Below, piece after piece: positions 39,461 through 48,700 of a stretch of DNA of 64,000 nucleotides (position 1 is its first letter; each line of letters opens with the position of its first letter). This stretch comes from Paenibacillus sp. UNC451MF (GTDB taxonomy: Bacteria > Bacillota > Bacilli > Paenibacillales > NBRC-103111). The position numbers were made by a program, and so were the translations under genes. The stretch spans positions 89,261 to 153,260 of the forward strand of contig NZ_KK366024.1 of the NCBI RefSeq assembly GCF_000686845.1, given 5' to 3'. The notes under the pieces are model-generated. The model was not told the origin of the DNA, did not search any database, and saw only the letters and a program-made list of their open reading frames with translations.

Positions 39461-41767
39461 ATGGTAAAAGGGCGATTTTTCCGGAATAGTCTTATCTTAA
39501 TTCTAGTCATCTCAAGTATCCCGGGTATCATCGTCGGGGGCATTATTTATGGAATGACCGGAGATTGGTTGGAAAATGCGCTGCTGCAGCTGCACAAGAA
39601 CCAGATATTGCAGAGGGCGGCCAATATTGACGATCAATTCTCCTATATGGAAACCTCTCTTGCCCATTGGGCTTTCGACCCCAAATTCAACAGCAATTTA
39701 TATGAAACGAATTTTTATCGGGACTTTGAAATTGCCCGCGATATTACGAAGACGTTGAACATTATGCTAGGCTCTACACCTATCGCCAAACAGGTAGAGT
39801 TATTTTTGAATGGGACGCAGACGATTCGGTTTTATCCGGAATATGATGTGATAACGAATGAACAAACGATTGCAGCCTACAATCAATTTTTAGCTCAAGA
39901 CAATCTCGTGTTTTGGACAACACTTGCTCCTGATCCGAATTTCCCCGATAAGAAAGACCTGACTTTAGTACACAAAATACCGGGTGTGGACATGCATCCT
40001 TTCGGAGCACTGTTTGTCCGTATCAACGAGGAGAAGGCCACCAATTTATTAAAGACACTAACCCCTTACAATGTGGGGGAAACATTCGTCATGCAGGGCG
40101 GCGGAGGCAATGTGCTGTTGTCGAGCTCCAAGGAACCCAAATCGATTGCCTTTGACGAGGCCTTAAAAAGCGAGGTACTCCACAGAGGGGGCAAATCAGG
40201 ATCCTTTCTATATGAGAGCAATAAAAGTATGTATACCGTATCGTACGGAACATTCCAGCGGGTTGGTACGGAATGGTCCTACGTCTCGGCTTCCCCTATC
40301 AGTGTTATTACGAAGCCCGTTGATTTTATTTCCAAGCTCATCTTATCGGTAAGCTTCGCTGCACTTTTACTCGCAATTGTCCTGTCATGGTTTGCATCAC
40401 GCAGAATTTATTCTCCTATTGATCGTTTAGTAACAATTTTAACAGGAAGCAGACCGTTAACCGGAAGCATTGGAGAGCATCACGATGAGTTTAAGCTCAT
40501 TGAAAAAGAGTGGTTGCACCTGTGGAGAGAAAGCACAACGCTGCAAAATAAACTCGAACAGCAGCTTTCTCATGTAAAGGAAGGCTTTTTATTACAGCTG
40601 GTACAAGGCTTTCTCTATGCGTATTCGGAAGAAGATTTGCGTGAACGGATGCGTAACTACGGTTGGGTGGTCGATGACCGACAATTTGTCGTGATGCATA
40701 TCCATTTGACCGGGTTTGCGAATCTGGAGGGAAGGTTTGCACAAGGAGATGAGGGATTAATTACCTTTGCGGCTGCCAATATCATTGAGGAGCTGTCAAA
40801 GAACCGTTTGGAGCAGGTGGATGTCATCAATTTTCACGATTTATCAATGGGATTGCTTATCATGCTGCCTTCCAAACCGTCCTTTGAGACGGAACTGCAT
40901 GAGCTGAGTGACGAACTTATTCAAGCGATTAATCGCGTTTTGAAGCTGCAAGTATCGATTAGCATTGGGAAGCCGTCGGCGACCATTGTTCAAATCCCTT
41001 CGTTCTATGAAGAAGCAAAGCAAGCATTAAGCTACCGTAACTTCGAGAACGAGAATCAGATTATAAATCTGGACTCCTTGAAGGTGGAGGAAGAAACGAC
41101 GGAGCTTTACTATCCGTTCGTGCTGGAAAGGGAAGTTATTCAAATGATTCGGACCGGTCAAAAGCAGGAAGCGATGTCCCTAATTACTTCATTTTTAGAG
41201 GCGTTATTGGGGAGAGGAGCCAAAGAAATTGATGTTCAGCAGGGGATGCTGCAGCTCCTTGGTAGCATTCTGCATGCGATTCGACATTTGGGTATGGATC
41301 CGAACCGAGTGTTTCGCTCCGCCAATTTATATGAGCAGCTCGCGCAAATTCGAGAGCCGCGGAAAATGTTGAACTGGTTTGACCAAAAAATCATTCATCC
41401 TTTCATTCAAGAACTGGAATCACGTTCAGATGTCCATCTGAAGAAGGTGGTTGAAACGGCTATGGTCTACTTGCAAAATCATTATATGAAAGAAATTTCG
41501 TTAGATAGCTGCGCAGACCATACCGGTGTGAATGCAGTTGCGCTCAGCAAATCGTTCAAACAGGTTACTGGCACTAATTTCATCGATTATTTGACGGAGC
41601 TTCGGATGGAGAAGGCCAAGGAACTGCTCCGCGAGACTGAGCAAAAAATTAACGATGTGGCAGTGAAGGTAGGCTACCAGCACAGTTATTTCAATCGAAT
41701 TTTCAAAAAGCATGTCGGAGTCACTCCAAGCCATTATCGGGAAATGAGCAGGGAAATTCATACTTAA
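39461..41767 (+). CDS. Transmembrane AraC-type regulator of sugar uptake
   Basis: A protein of about 768 residues. A first membrane helix (residues 8-32) is followed by a large extracellular sensor domain of the Cache type (about 33-280), a second helix (about 285-310) with a HAMP-like RRIYSPIDRLV segment, a degenerate GGDEF-like middle region (FVVMHIHLTGFANLEG) and a C-terminal AraC double helix-turn-helix (LDSCADHTGVNAVALSKSF; INDVAVKVGYQHSYFNRIF; GVTPSHYRE). ATG 39461 has GGTGGG seven bases upstream. Such one-component membrane regulators are common in Paenibacillus beside LplABC-type transporters, and here the transporter genes follow. It should sense an extracellular sugar and activate them. 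Confidence 0.87.
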   Translation: MVKGRFFRNSLILILVISSIPGIIVGGIIYGMTGDWLENALLQLHKNQILQRAANIDDQFSYMETSLAHWAFDPKFNSNLYETNFYRDFEIARDITKTLNIMLGSTPIAKQVELFLNGTQTIRFYPEYDVITNEQTIAAYNQFLAQDNLVFWTTLAPDPNFPDKKDLTLVHKIPGVDMHPFGALFVRINEEKATNLLKTLTPYNVGETFVMQGGGGNVLLSSSKEPKSIAFDEALKSEVLHRGGKSGSFLYESNKSMYTVSYGTFQRVGTEWSYVSASPISVITKPVDFISKLILSVSFAALLLAIVLSWFASRRIYSPIDRLVTILTGSRPLTGSIGEHHDEFKLIEKEWLHLWRESTTLQNKLEQQLSHVKEGFLLQLVQGFLYAYSEEDLRERMRNYGWVVDDRQFVVMHIHLTGFANLEGRFAQGDEGLITFAAANIIEELSKNRLEQVDVINFHDLSMGLLIMLPSKPSFETELHELSDELIQAINRVLKLQVSISIGKPSATIVQIPSFYEEAKQALSYRNFENENQIINLDSLKVEEETTELYYPFVLEREVIQMIRTGQKQEAMSLITSFLEALLGRGAKEIDVQQGMLQLLGSILHAIRHLGMDPNRVFRSANLYEQLAQIREPRKMLNWFDQKIIHPFIQELESRSDVHLKKVVETAMVYLQNHYMKEISLDSCADHTGVNAVALSKSFKQVTGTNFIDYLTELRMEKAKELLRETEQKINDVAVKVGYQHSYFNRIFKKHVGVTPSHYREMSREIHT

Positions 41768-41776
41768 ACGATTGCG

Positions 41777-41818
41777 CAAGCTGATGTCTGTATAACAGGC
41801 GTCAGCTTGTTTTAGTTT
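41777..41818 (+). terminator. Terminator between the AraC regulator and the importer
   Basis: CAAGCTGATGTCTG at 41777-41790 pairs with CAGGCGTCAGCTTG at 41796-41809 (two G-U pairs), followed by TTTTAGTTTT. The importer therefore has its own promoter region (41819-42016). Confidence 0.85.
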
Positions 41819-41820
41819 TA

Positions 41821-41935
41821 CAAAAAAGTACAAGCCGTATCAGTCAAATGCCTATTACATCAGGCTTTTCAAGAAAGTATTAATCGGTAAGAAAAAGTGC
41901 AAATTCCATAAAAAGCGCTTCCAAAAAAGTGTTGT
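41821..41935 (+). repeat. Three A-rich repeats upstream of the LplBCA importer
   Basis: The motif [C/G]AAAAAGT[G/A] recurs at 41821-41829, 41891-41899 and 41922-41931; the second is GAAAAAGTGCAAAT and the third CAAAAAAGTGTTGT. The same motif occurs twice upstream of the oligogalacturonate lyase gene (50127 and 50177). This repetition suggests binding sites for an AraC-type regulator, probably the one encoded just upstream. A cre-like AAAAAGCGCTTCCA (three mismatches to consensus) lies at 41910-41923. Confidence 0.5.
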
Positions 41936-42016
41936 TGCTGGAAAACATACCGCCATATAAGGTGAAATTAGCCAAGAGGCTACTACAAACTGAAGATGAT
42001 TACGAGGAGTGAGAAG

Positions 42017-42985
42017 ATGGTCAAAACTTCGCAAGCCGAGCAGCTCCCGGCAACGGTTCCGTCGGCAAGAGCGCGCAAAAGAGGCTCATTAATGAGTAGA
42101 ATCCTTCATGATAAATACTTGTTGATGCTTTTATTACCCGGACTGGCTTACTTCATTATTTTTAAGTACGTTCCCATGTGGGGAGTACTGCTGGCTTTTA
42201 AAAATTATCAGCCGTTCGTTGGCTTTTTCAAAAGCGAATGGATAGGGATGGATAATTTCAGACAGTTTTTTAACGATCCGATCTTTTTCCGCTTAATGAA
42301 GAATACGCTTTTGCTTGGTTTGTATGACATGGTATTTTTCTTCCCCGCACCGATTATTCTTGCATTACTGCTTAATGAAGTCCGCAAATCCTTTTACAAA
42401 CGGTTTATTCAAACATTGATTTATATTCCGCATTTTATTTCCATGGTTATCGTCGCCAGTATAACTTACCTCATGCTGACCACAGAAGGCGGTGTCATTA
42501 ATGAGCTTCTGTTCAAGTTTATTGGTTTGAAGATCGAATTTTTGACGAGCGAGGATTGGTTCCGTCCACTCATTATTACACAAAGTCTGTGGAAAGAGAT
42601 GGGATGGGGGACGATCATTTTCCTTGCCGCTCTGGCTGGGGTCGATCAGGAGCAATACGAAGCTGCTATCGTAGACGGTGCAAGCCGATTCCGTCAGCTG
42701 TGGCACATCACCTTACCGGCCATTCGTGGTACCATCATTGTTCTGCTCATCTTGCGTATGGGTAACTTCCTGGACCGCGGATTCGAACAGGTATTGTTGA
42801 TGAGCAATGCGCTTAATCGTAATGTGGCGGAAGTGTTCGATACGTACGTGTATACGATCGGTATCACACAAGGGGCATTTAGTTATAGTACAGCGGTGGG
42901 ATTGTTTAAATCGGTTATTGGCATCGTTCTTGTGCTGGGGTCCAACTATTTAGCCAAACGTGCCGGACATTCCGGGATATTCTAA
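42017..42985 (+). CDS. ABC importer permease, LplB family
   Basis: The product has 322 residues with six helices. The start is ATG 42017, seven bases after GAGGAG; an ATG at 41996 overlaps no RBS. Its N-terminal tail of about 25 residues is charged, then LLMLLLPGLAYFIIFKYVPMWGV is the first helix, a hallmark of LplB/YtcP-type permeases. The EAA loop is YEAAIVDGASRFR followed by ITLPAI. It pairs with the next permease and the 44016 lipoprotein to form an importer for complex sugars. No ATPase gene is nearby, as in other members. Confidence 0.9.
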   Translation: MVKTSQAEQLPATVPSARARKRGSLMSRILHDKYLLMLLLPGLAYFIIFKYVPMWGVLLAFKNYQPFVGFFKSEWIGMDNFRQFFNDPIFFRLMKNTLLLGLYDMVFFFPAPIILALLLNEVRKSFYKRFIQTLIYIPHFISMVIVASITYLMLTTEGGVINELLFKFIGLKIEFLTSEDWFRPLIITQSLWKEMGWGTIIFLAALAGVDQEQYEAAIVDGASRFRQLWHITLPAIRGTIIVLLILRMGNFLDRGFEQVLLMSNALNRNVAEVFDTYVYTIGITQGAFSYSTAVGLFKSVIGIVLVLGSNYLAKRAGHSGIF

Positions 42986-43020
42986 TCTTCTCTCACTAAT
43001 AAGCAAAGGAGGCATCAGCC

Positions 43021-43896
43021 TTGAGACATACGACCTTAAGCGGAAAAATATTCGATGCTGCCAACTATGTTTTTCTAGCTATCGTAGCGTTATCGATGAT
43101 CCTACCGATCATGTATATAGTCGCAGGATCATTCGCTACTGAGATTGAACTGAGCAATAGAGCCTTCTTCATTATTCCGAAGACAGTGACTCTGAATGCC
43201 TACGAATATGTGTTCAAGGACAACGCTTTGCCGCGAAGTCTACTTGTCTCAGTATTTGTGACTGTTGCAGGTACAATAGTGAATCTGTTTTTCACCTTTA
43301 CGATGGCTTATGCATTGTCGCGTCGCAATATGGTAGGTCGGAACATTGTTATGAACATGGTTGTGTTCTCCATGTTGTTCAGCGGTGGAATCATTCCTAC
43401 CTTCTTGGTTGTTAAAAGTTTGGGACTATTGAATTCATACCTGGCCGTCATGATTCCTACAGCTATCAGCGCTTTTAACTTGATTGTTATCAAGTCGTTC
43501 TTTCAGGAAATTCCAAATGAATTGATGGAATCCGCCCGAATAGACGGATGCACGGATCTGGGTGTGTTGTGGCGTATCGTTCTACCTTTGTCCAAGCCGG
43601 TTATTGCTACGTTCGCGCTTTTCTATGCAGTGGGCCATTGGAATGATTTCTTCAACGCCCTACTGTATTTAAATGATACGAAGAAGTGGCCTATGCAGGT
43701 GCTGCTGCGCCAAATTATTCTATTGGCTACCGGTTCAATGGATATGTCAACGATGGATCCACAATACGTCAAGCCGCCTGACCAATCGATCAAAATGGCG
43801 GTTATCGTAGTAGGCACATTACCTATTTTGCTGGTTTATCCATTCTTGCAAAAGCATTTCGCCAAGGGAGTTATGTTAGGAGCTGTTAAGGGCTAA
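43021..43896 (+). CDS. ABC importer permease, LplC family
   Basis: The 291-residue permease starts at TTG 43021, seven bases after AAAGGAGG. The six-helix sequence has the EAA loop MESARIDGCTDLG with IVLPLS, and the family marks SFATEIELSNRAFFIIPK and KHFAKGVMLGAVKG. It is the second permease of the importer, 35 bases after LplB. Confidence 0.9.
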   Translation: MRHTTLSGKIFDAANYVFLAIVALSMILPIMYIVAGSFATEIELSNRAFFIIPKTVTLNAYEYVFKDNALPRSLLVSVFVTVAGTIVNLFFTFTMAYALSRRNMVGRNIVMNMVVFSMLFSGGIIPTFLVVKSLGLLNSYLAVMIPTAISAFNLIVIKSFFQEIPNELMESARIDGCTDLGVLWRIVLPLSKPVIATFALFYAVGHWNDFFNALLYLNDTKKWPMQVLLRQIILLATGSMDMSTMDPQYVKPPDQSIKMAVIVVGTLPILLVYPFLQKHFAKGVMLGAVKG

Positions 43897-44015
43897 GACG
43901 CTGATAACCCGGTACCGATATCGGCGCTGGCGATTCGCTTGATGCTGAAATAAGGTGCAGGACTATCATAAAAAAGCTATACCATTTGCAGTCAAAAAAG
44001 GGAGGAATAAGAAAG

Positions 44016-45560
44016 ATGAGAATCGTAAAACAGAAGAGAACGGCTGCAGCCGCCATGAGTATTGCATTGATTGCAAGCGTTTTCGCAGGTTGTAGTTCAG
44101 ACCCTAAGCCCGAAGCGGGCAAAGGAAGCACAACGGCAGCACCAGGCAAAGAAGCGCCTTATAAATTTTCGATTATGATGAAGAGCTTTCAGAACGATGC
44201 CATTACTTCGGAGAGCAAAATATGGAAAAAGGTTGAAGAGTACACCAATACGAGTTTGGAGGTATTGTTTACCCCGGATGCGGCGTATAACGACAAGCTG
44301 AATATCACCCTTGCCTCAGGCTCAATGCCTTCGGTTATTTTTACAGCAAATGCGAAAACGCCTTCTATTGTCAACGCTATCAAAGGGGGAGCTTTCTGGG
44401 AAGTTGGACCTTATCTTAAAGATTATCCGAACTTAAGGCAAATGAATGCGACGATATTGAACAACACTTCGGTTAATGGTAAAACGTATGGTCTGTACAC
44501 AGCAAGACCTCTAGGCCGCTTTGCTGTATCTTATCGCAAAGATTGGCTTCAAAGCGTCGGACTAAGCGAGCCTAAGACCGCTGATGATTTTTATAACATG
44601 TTAAAAGCGTTCAAGGAGAAGGACCCGGACAAGAACGGCAAGGATGATACGTATGGTATGGTCGTGACCAAGTACTCCGGCCCATGGGATATTATGCAGA
44701 CTTGGTTCGGAGCTCCGAACAAGTGGGGTGTGGACAAAGACGGTAAGCTGGTTCCGGCTCATCTAACGAACGAATATATGGATGCTCTCAAATATTTCAA
44801 AAAGCTATATGATGAGAAGCTCGTCAATCAAGACTTCGCTGTGTATGATTCCGCGAAATGGAATGATCCTATCATTAATGGGCAGGCAGGCGTAGCGGTC
44901 GACGTAGTGGATCGTTCCTACCAGATTGATGAGAAAATGAAAGCTGGCAATGTGAAGGGCGAAATGGATATTATCGGAGCTATCAGCGGGAAGAATGGTC
45001 CTGTAACTCCAGCAACGACAGGATACGGCGGTATTTTCTTAATTTCCAAATCTGCAGTTAAAACGGAAGCTGAGCTGCGCAAAGTGCTTAATTTCTTTGA
45101 CAAAATCGATGATAAGGAATACCAAATTCTCCTTTCTTATGGTATTGAAGGCACTCATTACAAAGTCGAGGATGGCAAGCTCGTAACGATTCTTTCATCG
45201 GATATGCCTCAAGCTCCAGACATCAACATTAAAAGCTTCAACCAAATGCTAATTGGAGTACCAAACGTATTGGATACCGCGTTCAAAGCGGGTACGCCTC
45301 TGAGATCCAAAGCTAATGATGTGAAGGCAGCAAATGAAAAGATTGCTTTGGCAAACCCGGGCGAGCCTCTGATCTCCGCTACGTATACGCAAAAAGGAGC
45401 TCAACTGGACCAACAGGTCGAAGACGCAAGAGTCAAGTTTATTGTAGGTAAATTGGATGAAGCGGGCTTTAAAGTGGAAATGGAGCTGTGGAAGAAAAAT
45501 GGCGGCAGCGAGTACATTAAAGAAATGAACGACGCTTACGCTGAGAGCAAAAAGAAATAA
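44016..45560 (+). CDS. ABC importer substrate-binding lipoprotein, LplA family
   Basis: The 514-residue lipoprotein has a signal ending VFAGC (Cys26). ATG 44016 is ten bases after GGGAGG. WKKVEEYTNTSLEVLF, WEVGPYLKDYPNLRQ and the calcium-loop-like KDPDKNGKDDTYG are typical of the long LplA/YtcQ-type binding proteins. It differs clearly from the four orphan binding proteins of about 440 residues. It is the last gene of the LplB-LplC-LplA operon and is followed by a terminator. The substrate is likely an oligosaccharide, possibly pectic, from the neighbouring lyase and regulator. Confidence 0.9.
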   Translation: MRIVKQKRTAAAAMSIALIASVFAGCSSDPKPEAGKGSTTAAPGKEAPYKFSIMMKSFQNDAITSESKIWKKVEEYTNTSLEVLFTPDAAYNDKLNITLASGSMPSVIFTANAKTPSIVNAIKGGAFWEVGPYLKDYPNLRQMNATILNNTSVNGKTYGLYTARPLGRFAVSYRKDWLQSVGLSEPKTADDFYNMLKAFKEKDPDKNGKDDTYGMVVTKYSGPWDIMQTWFGAPNKWGVDKDGKLVPAHLTNEYMDALKYFKKLYDEKLVNQDFAVYDSAKWNDPIINGQAGVAVDVVDRSYQIDEKMKAGNVKGEMDIIGAISGKNGPVTPATTGYGGIFLISKSAVKTEAELRKVLNFFDKIDDKEYQILLSYGIEGTHYKVEDGKLVTILSSDMPQAPDINIKSFNQMLIGVPNVLDTAFKAGTPLRSKANDVKAANEKIALANPGEPLISATYTQKGAQLDQQVEDARVKFIVGKLDEAGFKVEMELWKKNGGSEYIKEMNDAYAESKKK

Positions 45561-45567
45561 TAAGAAG

Positions 45568-45602
45568 AAGGTCCGGTCTGGGAGACAGATCGGACCTTTT
45601 TT
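45568..45602 (+). terminator. Terminator of the LplBCA operon
   Basis: AAGGTCCGGTCTG at 45568-45580 pairs with CAGATCGGACCTT at 45586-45598 (one G-U), followed by six Ts. Confidence 0.9.
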
Positions 45603-45627
45603 CTGCTCCTTTCACCAAAGAATGGAG

Positions 45628-45816
45628 CTAGATCATATAATCGTCGTAGTAATCGCTTCTTTTGGGCTTTTTTCTCCGAATGAATAGCGAAATGAGCAGT
45701 ATCGCAGCAAAGATGCCATAATAAATGCAGCATTCCAGCCAGTTCTTGGAGTTCATGAAGAAGATGATGGCAAACGGTAGAGGAAAGAGGAGTGAAAAGC
45801 AAATCGTTTTTTTCAA
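45628..45816 (-). CDS. Small two-helix membrane protein
   Basis: About 62 residues if read from the TTG at 45816 (GGCGGGTG lies five to twelve bases upstream); a TTG at 45831 would add five residues. There are two hydrophobic segments: KTICFSLLFPLPFAIIFFM and CCIYYGIFAAILLISLFI. A strongly basic and tyrosine-rich tail (RRKKPKRSDYYDDY) follows. No family was recognised. The RBS is weak, so the call is tentative. Confidence 0.45.
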   Translation of the reverse strand: MKKTICFSLLFPLPFAIIFFMNSKNWLECCIYYGIFAAILLISLFIRRKKPKRSDYYDDYMI

Positions 45817-45987
45817 GGACGCACCCGCCAAACGTTAAGTTATCCCTAATCATACCATTAATTGGTCATAATTTGAACAGCCGGAGGCTTGCAATGTTAG
45901 ATCATACGGATGCCTCAGGTGGCAAAGTTTCCTAAGGCGACCTTATCTGCTATTATTTAATGGAATGCAGCGTGAAAAGGAGCCATT

Positions 45988-46893
45988 ATGAACAAAAAGA
46001 TCTTATTTTTCATCGGTTTTATTGTTGTTATTGGTATCGTTTTGGTATTGGGTCAAGTACAATGGGGAGCTAATCATTATCAGAACAAAGTAGCAGTACT
46101 CACGTATCACCATATCGATCCTGTCGAATCTGAGTATACTATATCCCCTGAGCGGTTCCGGGAGCATCTGATGGCTTTAACAGCCAATCATTACAAGGTA
46201 ATCTCCACATCAGAGTTTGTGGCCTTTCTGAAGGACAATAAACCGATCCCGCCGAATGCGGTAGTCATTACATTCGATGACGGCTATGAATCGTATTACA
46301 AATATGCTTATCCCGAGCTGAAAAAACAGGGCATGACTTCAACCAATTTCCTTATTGTTAATTCTGTTGGAGACCGCACGCCGGAAACACCGTTTATGAC
46401 TTGGGACGAAATCAAGAAGATGAATGATGACGGCTTTGATTTCTTCTCTCATACATTTGATTCACACGGCTTTAATACGGATGAGAAAGGGAAGCAGGTT
46501 TCCCCGCTGACACATCGGATATTTCTAGAGTCAGAGAACCGGATGGAAACGGAGGATGAGTATAAAAATAGAGTCGTCAAGGATTTGAGTCAAGCGGAGA
46601 AAATACTTCACGATCAATTAGGGAACACCTTATCCATCTTGTGCCTACCTCATGGAAGATACAATCAATCCCTCATCGATTTAAGTAGACAAGCAGGCAT
46701 TCATTACATCTATACAGGCGATTACGGATTAAACTCAACGGGTGATACATTAATCAAAAGAGTAACAGCGGGAGTACCTACTTTAACAGGAGAGGGACTC
46801 GTCGATAAAATGAAAAAAGAAACTACCTTGTTGGGTAAAATGGAAAATTTTATAAAAAATATCATATTGCAAGTCAGATATCGTTACTTTTAG
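45988..46893 (+). CDS. Polysaccharide deacetylase (NodB-type), membrane-anchored
   Basis: 301 residues. An uncleaved N-terminal signal anchor (KILFFIGFIVVIGIVLVLG) precedes a NodB domain. VLTYHHIDP begins the domain and ITFDDGYESYY carries the two aspartates (catalytic base and metal ligand). SHTFDSH carries the metal-binding histidines, and LCLPHGRYNQS is a later motif. This resembles IcaB/PgaB-like and YxkH/YheN-type extracellular deacetylases, which remove acetyl from N-acetylglucosamine polymers in the wall or biofilm. AAAAGGAG lies seven bases before the ATG. It stands alone, ended by a strong terminator. Confidence 0.88.
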   Translation: MNKKILFFIGFIVVIGIVLVLGQVQWGANHYQNKVAVLTYHHIDPVESEYTISPERFREHLMALTANHYKVISTSEFVAFLKDNKPIPPNAVVITFDDGYESYYKYAYPELKKQGMTSTNFLIVNSVGDRTPETPFMTWDEIKKMNDDGFDFFSHTFDSHGFNTDEKGKQVSPLTHRIFLESENRMETEDEYKNRVVKDLSQAEKILHDQLGNTLSILCLPHGRYNQSLIDLSRQAGIHYIYTGDYGLNSTGDTLIKRVTAGVPTLTGEGLVDKMKKETTLLGKMENFIKNIILQVRYRYF

Positions 46894-46940
46894 GACTGAG
46901 TTATATTCATTTAAGGAATGAAGTGAAAATGAGGGAAGTG

Positions 46941-46987
46941 AAAACAAGAGTATCAATCTTACAACAGATTGATACTCTTGTTTTTTT
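46941..46987 (+). terminator. Strong terminator of the deacetylase gene
   Basis: A perfect 19-bp stem pairs 46941-46959 (AAAACAAGAGTATCAATCT) with 46966-46984, with a six-base loop and a run of Ts. Confidence 0.92.
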
Positions 46988-47063
46988 ATTTTGATTAGGT
47001 GAAAAAGGAGTCAATGATCCGATGGGGATTGGCCTGCTCACCTTGGGAGAACACATATATTTG

Positions 47064-47249
47064 TTTAGTTATTTTAGTTAAATTAAGTAAATAAATATAG
47101 GAAATATAAATTGACCAGTTTAGTTAATGATGGTATTATCTGGGTTAAGATAGCAGAATTTCATGAGATGTTTATTGCGTTTTTCTCGAGAAATATGATT
47201 TTGTAATGTTGCATATTTTTCTGCTAAACGAACTAAACATATCTAGTTC
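47064..47249 (+). promoter_or_regulatory. Regulatory region with TTTAGTTA boxes and an inverted repeat
   Basis: This gene-free AT-rich stretch (46988-47335) holds three copies of TTTAGTTA (47064-47071, 47073-47080 and 47119-47126). It also holds an inverted repeat GAACTA-N8-TAGTTC at 47230-47249, whose left arm continues as the complement of the box (GAACTAAA). The clustering suggests binding sites for a regulator of the tandem binding-protein genes that follow. No obvious -35/-10 pair was picked out. Confidence 0.5.
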
Positions 47250-47335
47250 AATTCGGTATTCACGGTTATTCTTTTCAAGAACTAATGCAGTGTTCGAATA
47301 ATAAGGGCTTGCCTAGAAGAGGAGTGTATAGGTTA

Positions 47336-48664
47336 ATGAAAGCTAAAGTGAAGTCATTCATCGGTGCAGCTGTAGTCATCTCATTGGTCTCCGGCTGCAG
47401 TCAGCAGCAGGCGTCTCAATCTGTTGTGGACGAAGTAAAAACATCCGCTCCAATTCTGAACGAGCCCGTGGAAATTACGGTTTACTCGGCACCGGGAGAT
47501 TCTGAAGAGTCTTGGAATGAAAATTTTGGAAACGCTATCAAAAAGAAATTCCCTAACTATAAGATCCATTTCATCAACCCCAGGGGCAATGACGCTTTAA
47601 AAATTCAAAATCAGATGGTAGCAGGACAAAACATTGATATTTATTATGAATCCATCGGAGCTTTTTTCTCGAATGTACCTGATTACGGCATTCAGTTTGA
47701 CATGAGCGATCTAGTTAAGAAATATAAGCTTGATGTGAACCGATTTGAGCCAACTACGCTAGAAGCGATGAAACAAAATGCGGGTGGTCAATTATGGGGA
47801 TTACCTGTTTATACGAACAGTATGGTGCTCTATTATAACAAGGATATTTTCGATAAGTTTGCCGTCCCTTATCCGTTGGATGGAATGAGCTGGGATGAAG
47901 TCTTGACGATTGCGAGGAAACTGAATAAATCAGATGGTGGTAAGCAGTATATGGGTCTTGCCGTATCACCGGCCCATATTCTCAAAATGAATCCATTCTC
48001 TATCCCAATGGTAGATAAAGTTTCAGGGACGGTGACAATAAATAAGGATGAACGGTGGAGACAGTTGTTTCAAACCTACTTTGTCGAACCTGCATCAGAT
48101 ACAGGCTATCAAGAGGCGATTCAAGCTATGGGCAACAGATTACCGTACACAGGCGAGTTCGTTAAGGATGGTTCCGTAGCTATGTTTGAAATGTTATCGA
48201 ATTTGCCCACGTTAATACCTGAGTTTTCAAACATCAATTGGGATATGGTCTCCACTCCGACTTTTAAAGAATTGCCAGGAGTAGGTACCCAAAGCTACCC
48301 TACTTATTTTGCTATTCCGAACTTTAGTAAGCATAAGGAAGAAGCATTTCAGATCATTCAATATTTGACTTCTGATGAAGTGCAGAAAGAGAATGCGAGA
48401 AAAGGTGTTATGTCGGTTTTGAACGGGCAAGAATTCAAGGATATCTACGGTAAAGATAGTAAGTTTCAGGGAAAAAACTATAAAGCGGTGTTTTACGACC
48501 GGTTTCCAAACATTATGAGCAAGACTCAATATGATGCTATCGCGGAAAAAGCTTACACCAAATCTATTGTAGATCTGTCGCTTGGAAAAATGGATCTTAA
48601 TACCCTCTTTCGGACTGTGGAAGAAGAGGCTAATAAAGGAATCGAGAGCATTAAAAAGAAGTGA
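47336..48664 (+). CDS. Orphan solute-binding lipoprotein (family B of four)
   Basis: 442 residues, starting at ATG 47336 eleven bases after GAGGAG. The lipoprotein signal ends LVSGC (Cys21). The core has EITVYSAPGDSEESW, the contact loop YYNKDIFDKFAVPYPLDGMSW and a conserved tail YTKSIVDLSLGKMDLNTLFR. It is most similar to the next gene, 36 bases downstream. The gene order B-C-oligogalacturonate lyase suggests binding of pectic oligosaccharides. No permease gene is adjacent. Confidence 0.87.
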   Translation: MKAKVKSFIGAAVVISLVSGCSQQQASQSVVDEVKTSAPILNEPVEITVYSAPGDSEESWNENFGNAIKKKFPNYKIHFINPRGNDALKIQNQMVAGQNIDIYYESIGAFFSNVPDYGIQFDMSDLVKKYKLDVNRFEPTTLEAMKQNAGGQLWGLPVYTNSMVLYYNKDIFDKFAVPYPLDGMSWDEVLTIARKLNKSDGGKQYMGLAVSPAHILKMNPFSIPMVDKVSGTVTINKDERWRQLFQTYFVEPASDTGYQEAIQAMGNRLPYTGEFVKDGSVAMFEMLSNLPTLIPEFSNINWDMVSTPTFKELPGVGTQSYPTYFAIPNFSKHKEEAFQIIQYLTSDEVQKENARKGVMSVLNGQEFKDIYGKDSKFQGKNYKAVFYDRFPNIMSKTQYDAIAEKAYTKSIVDLSLGKMDLNTLFRTVEEEANKGIESIKKK

Positions 48665-48700
48665 AAACAAGCTCAAGTTAGCTATTGAAGGAGGGATTCC

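Noticed and set aside
41910-41923. A catabolite-control (cre) site before the LplBCA operon
   Set aside because: AAAAAGCGCTTCCA has three mismatches to the consensus, so it was mentioned only within the repeat entry and not called as a separate site.
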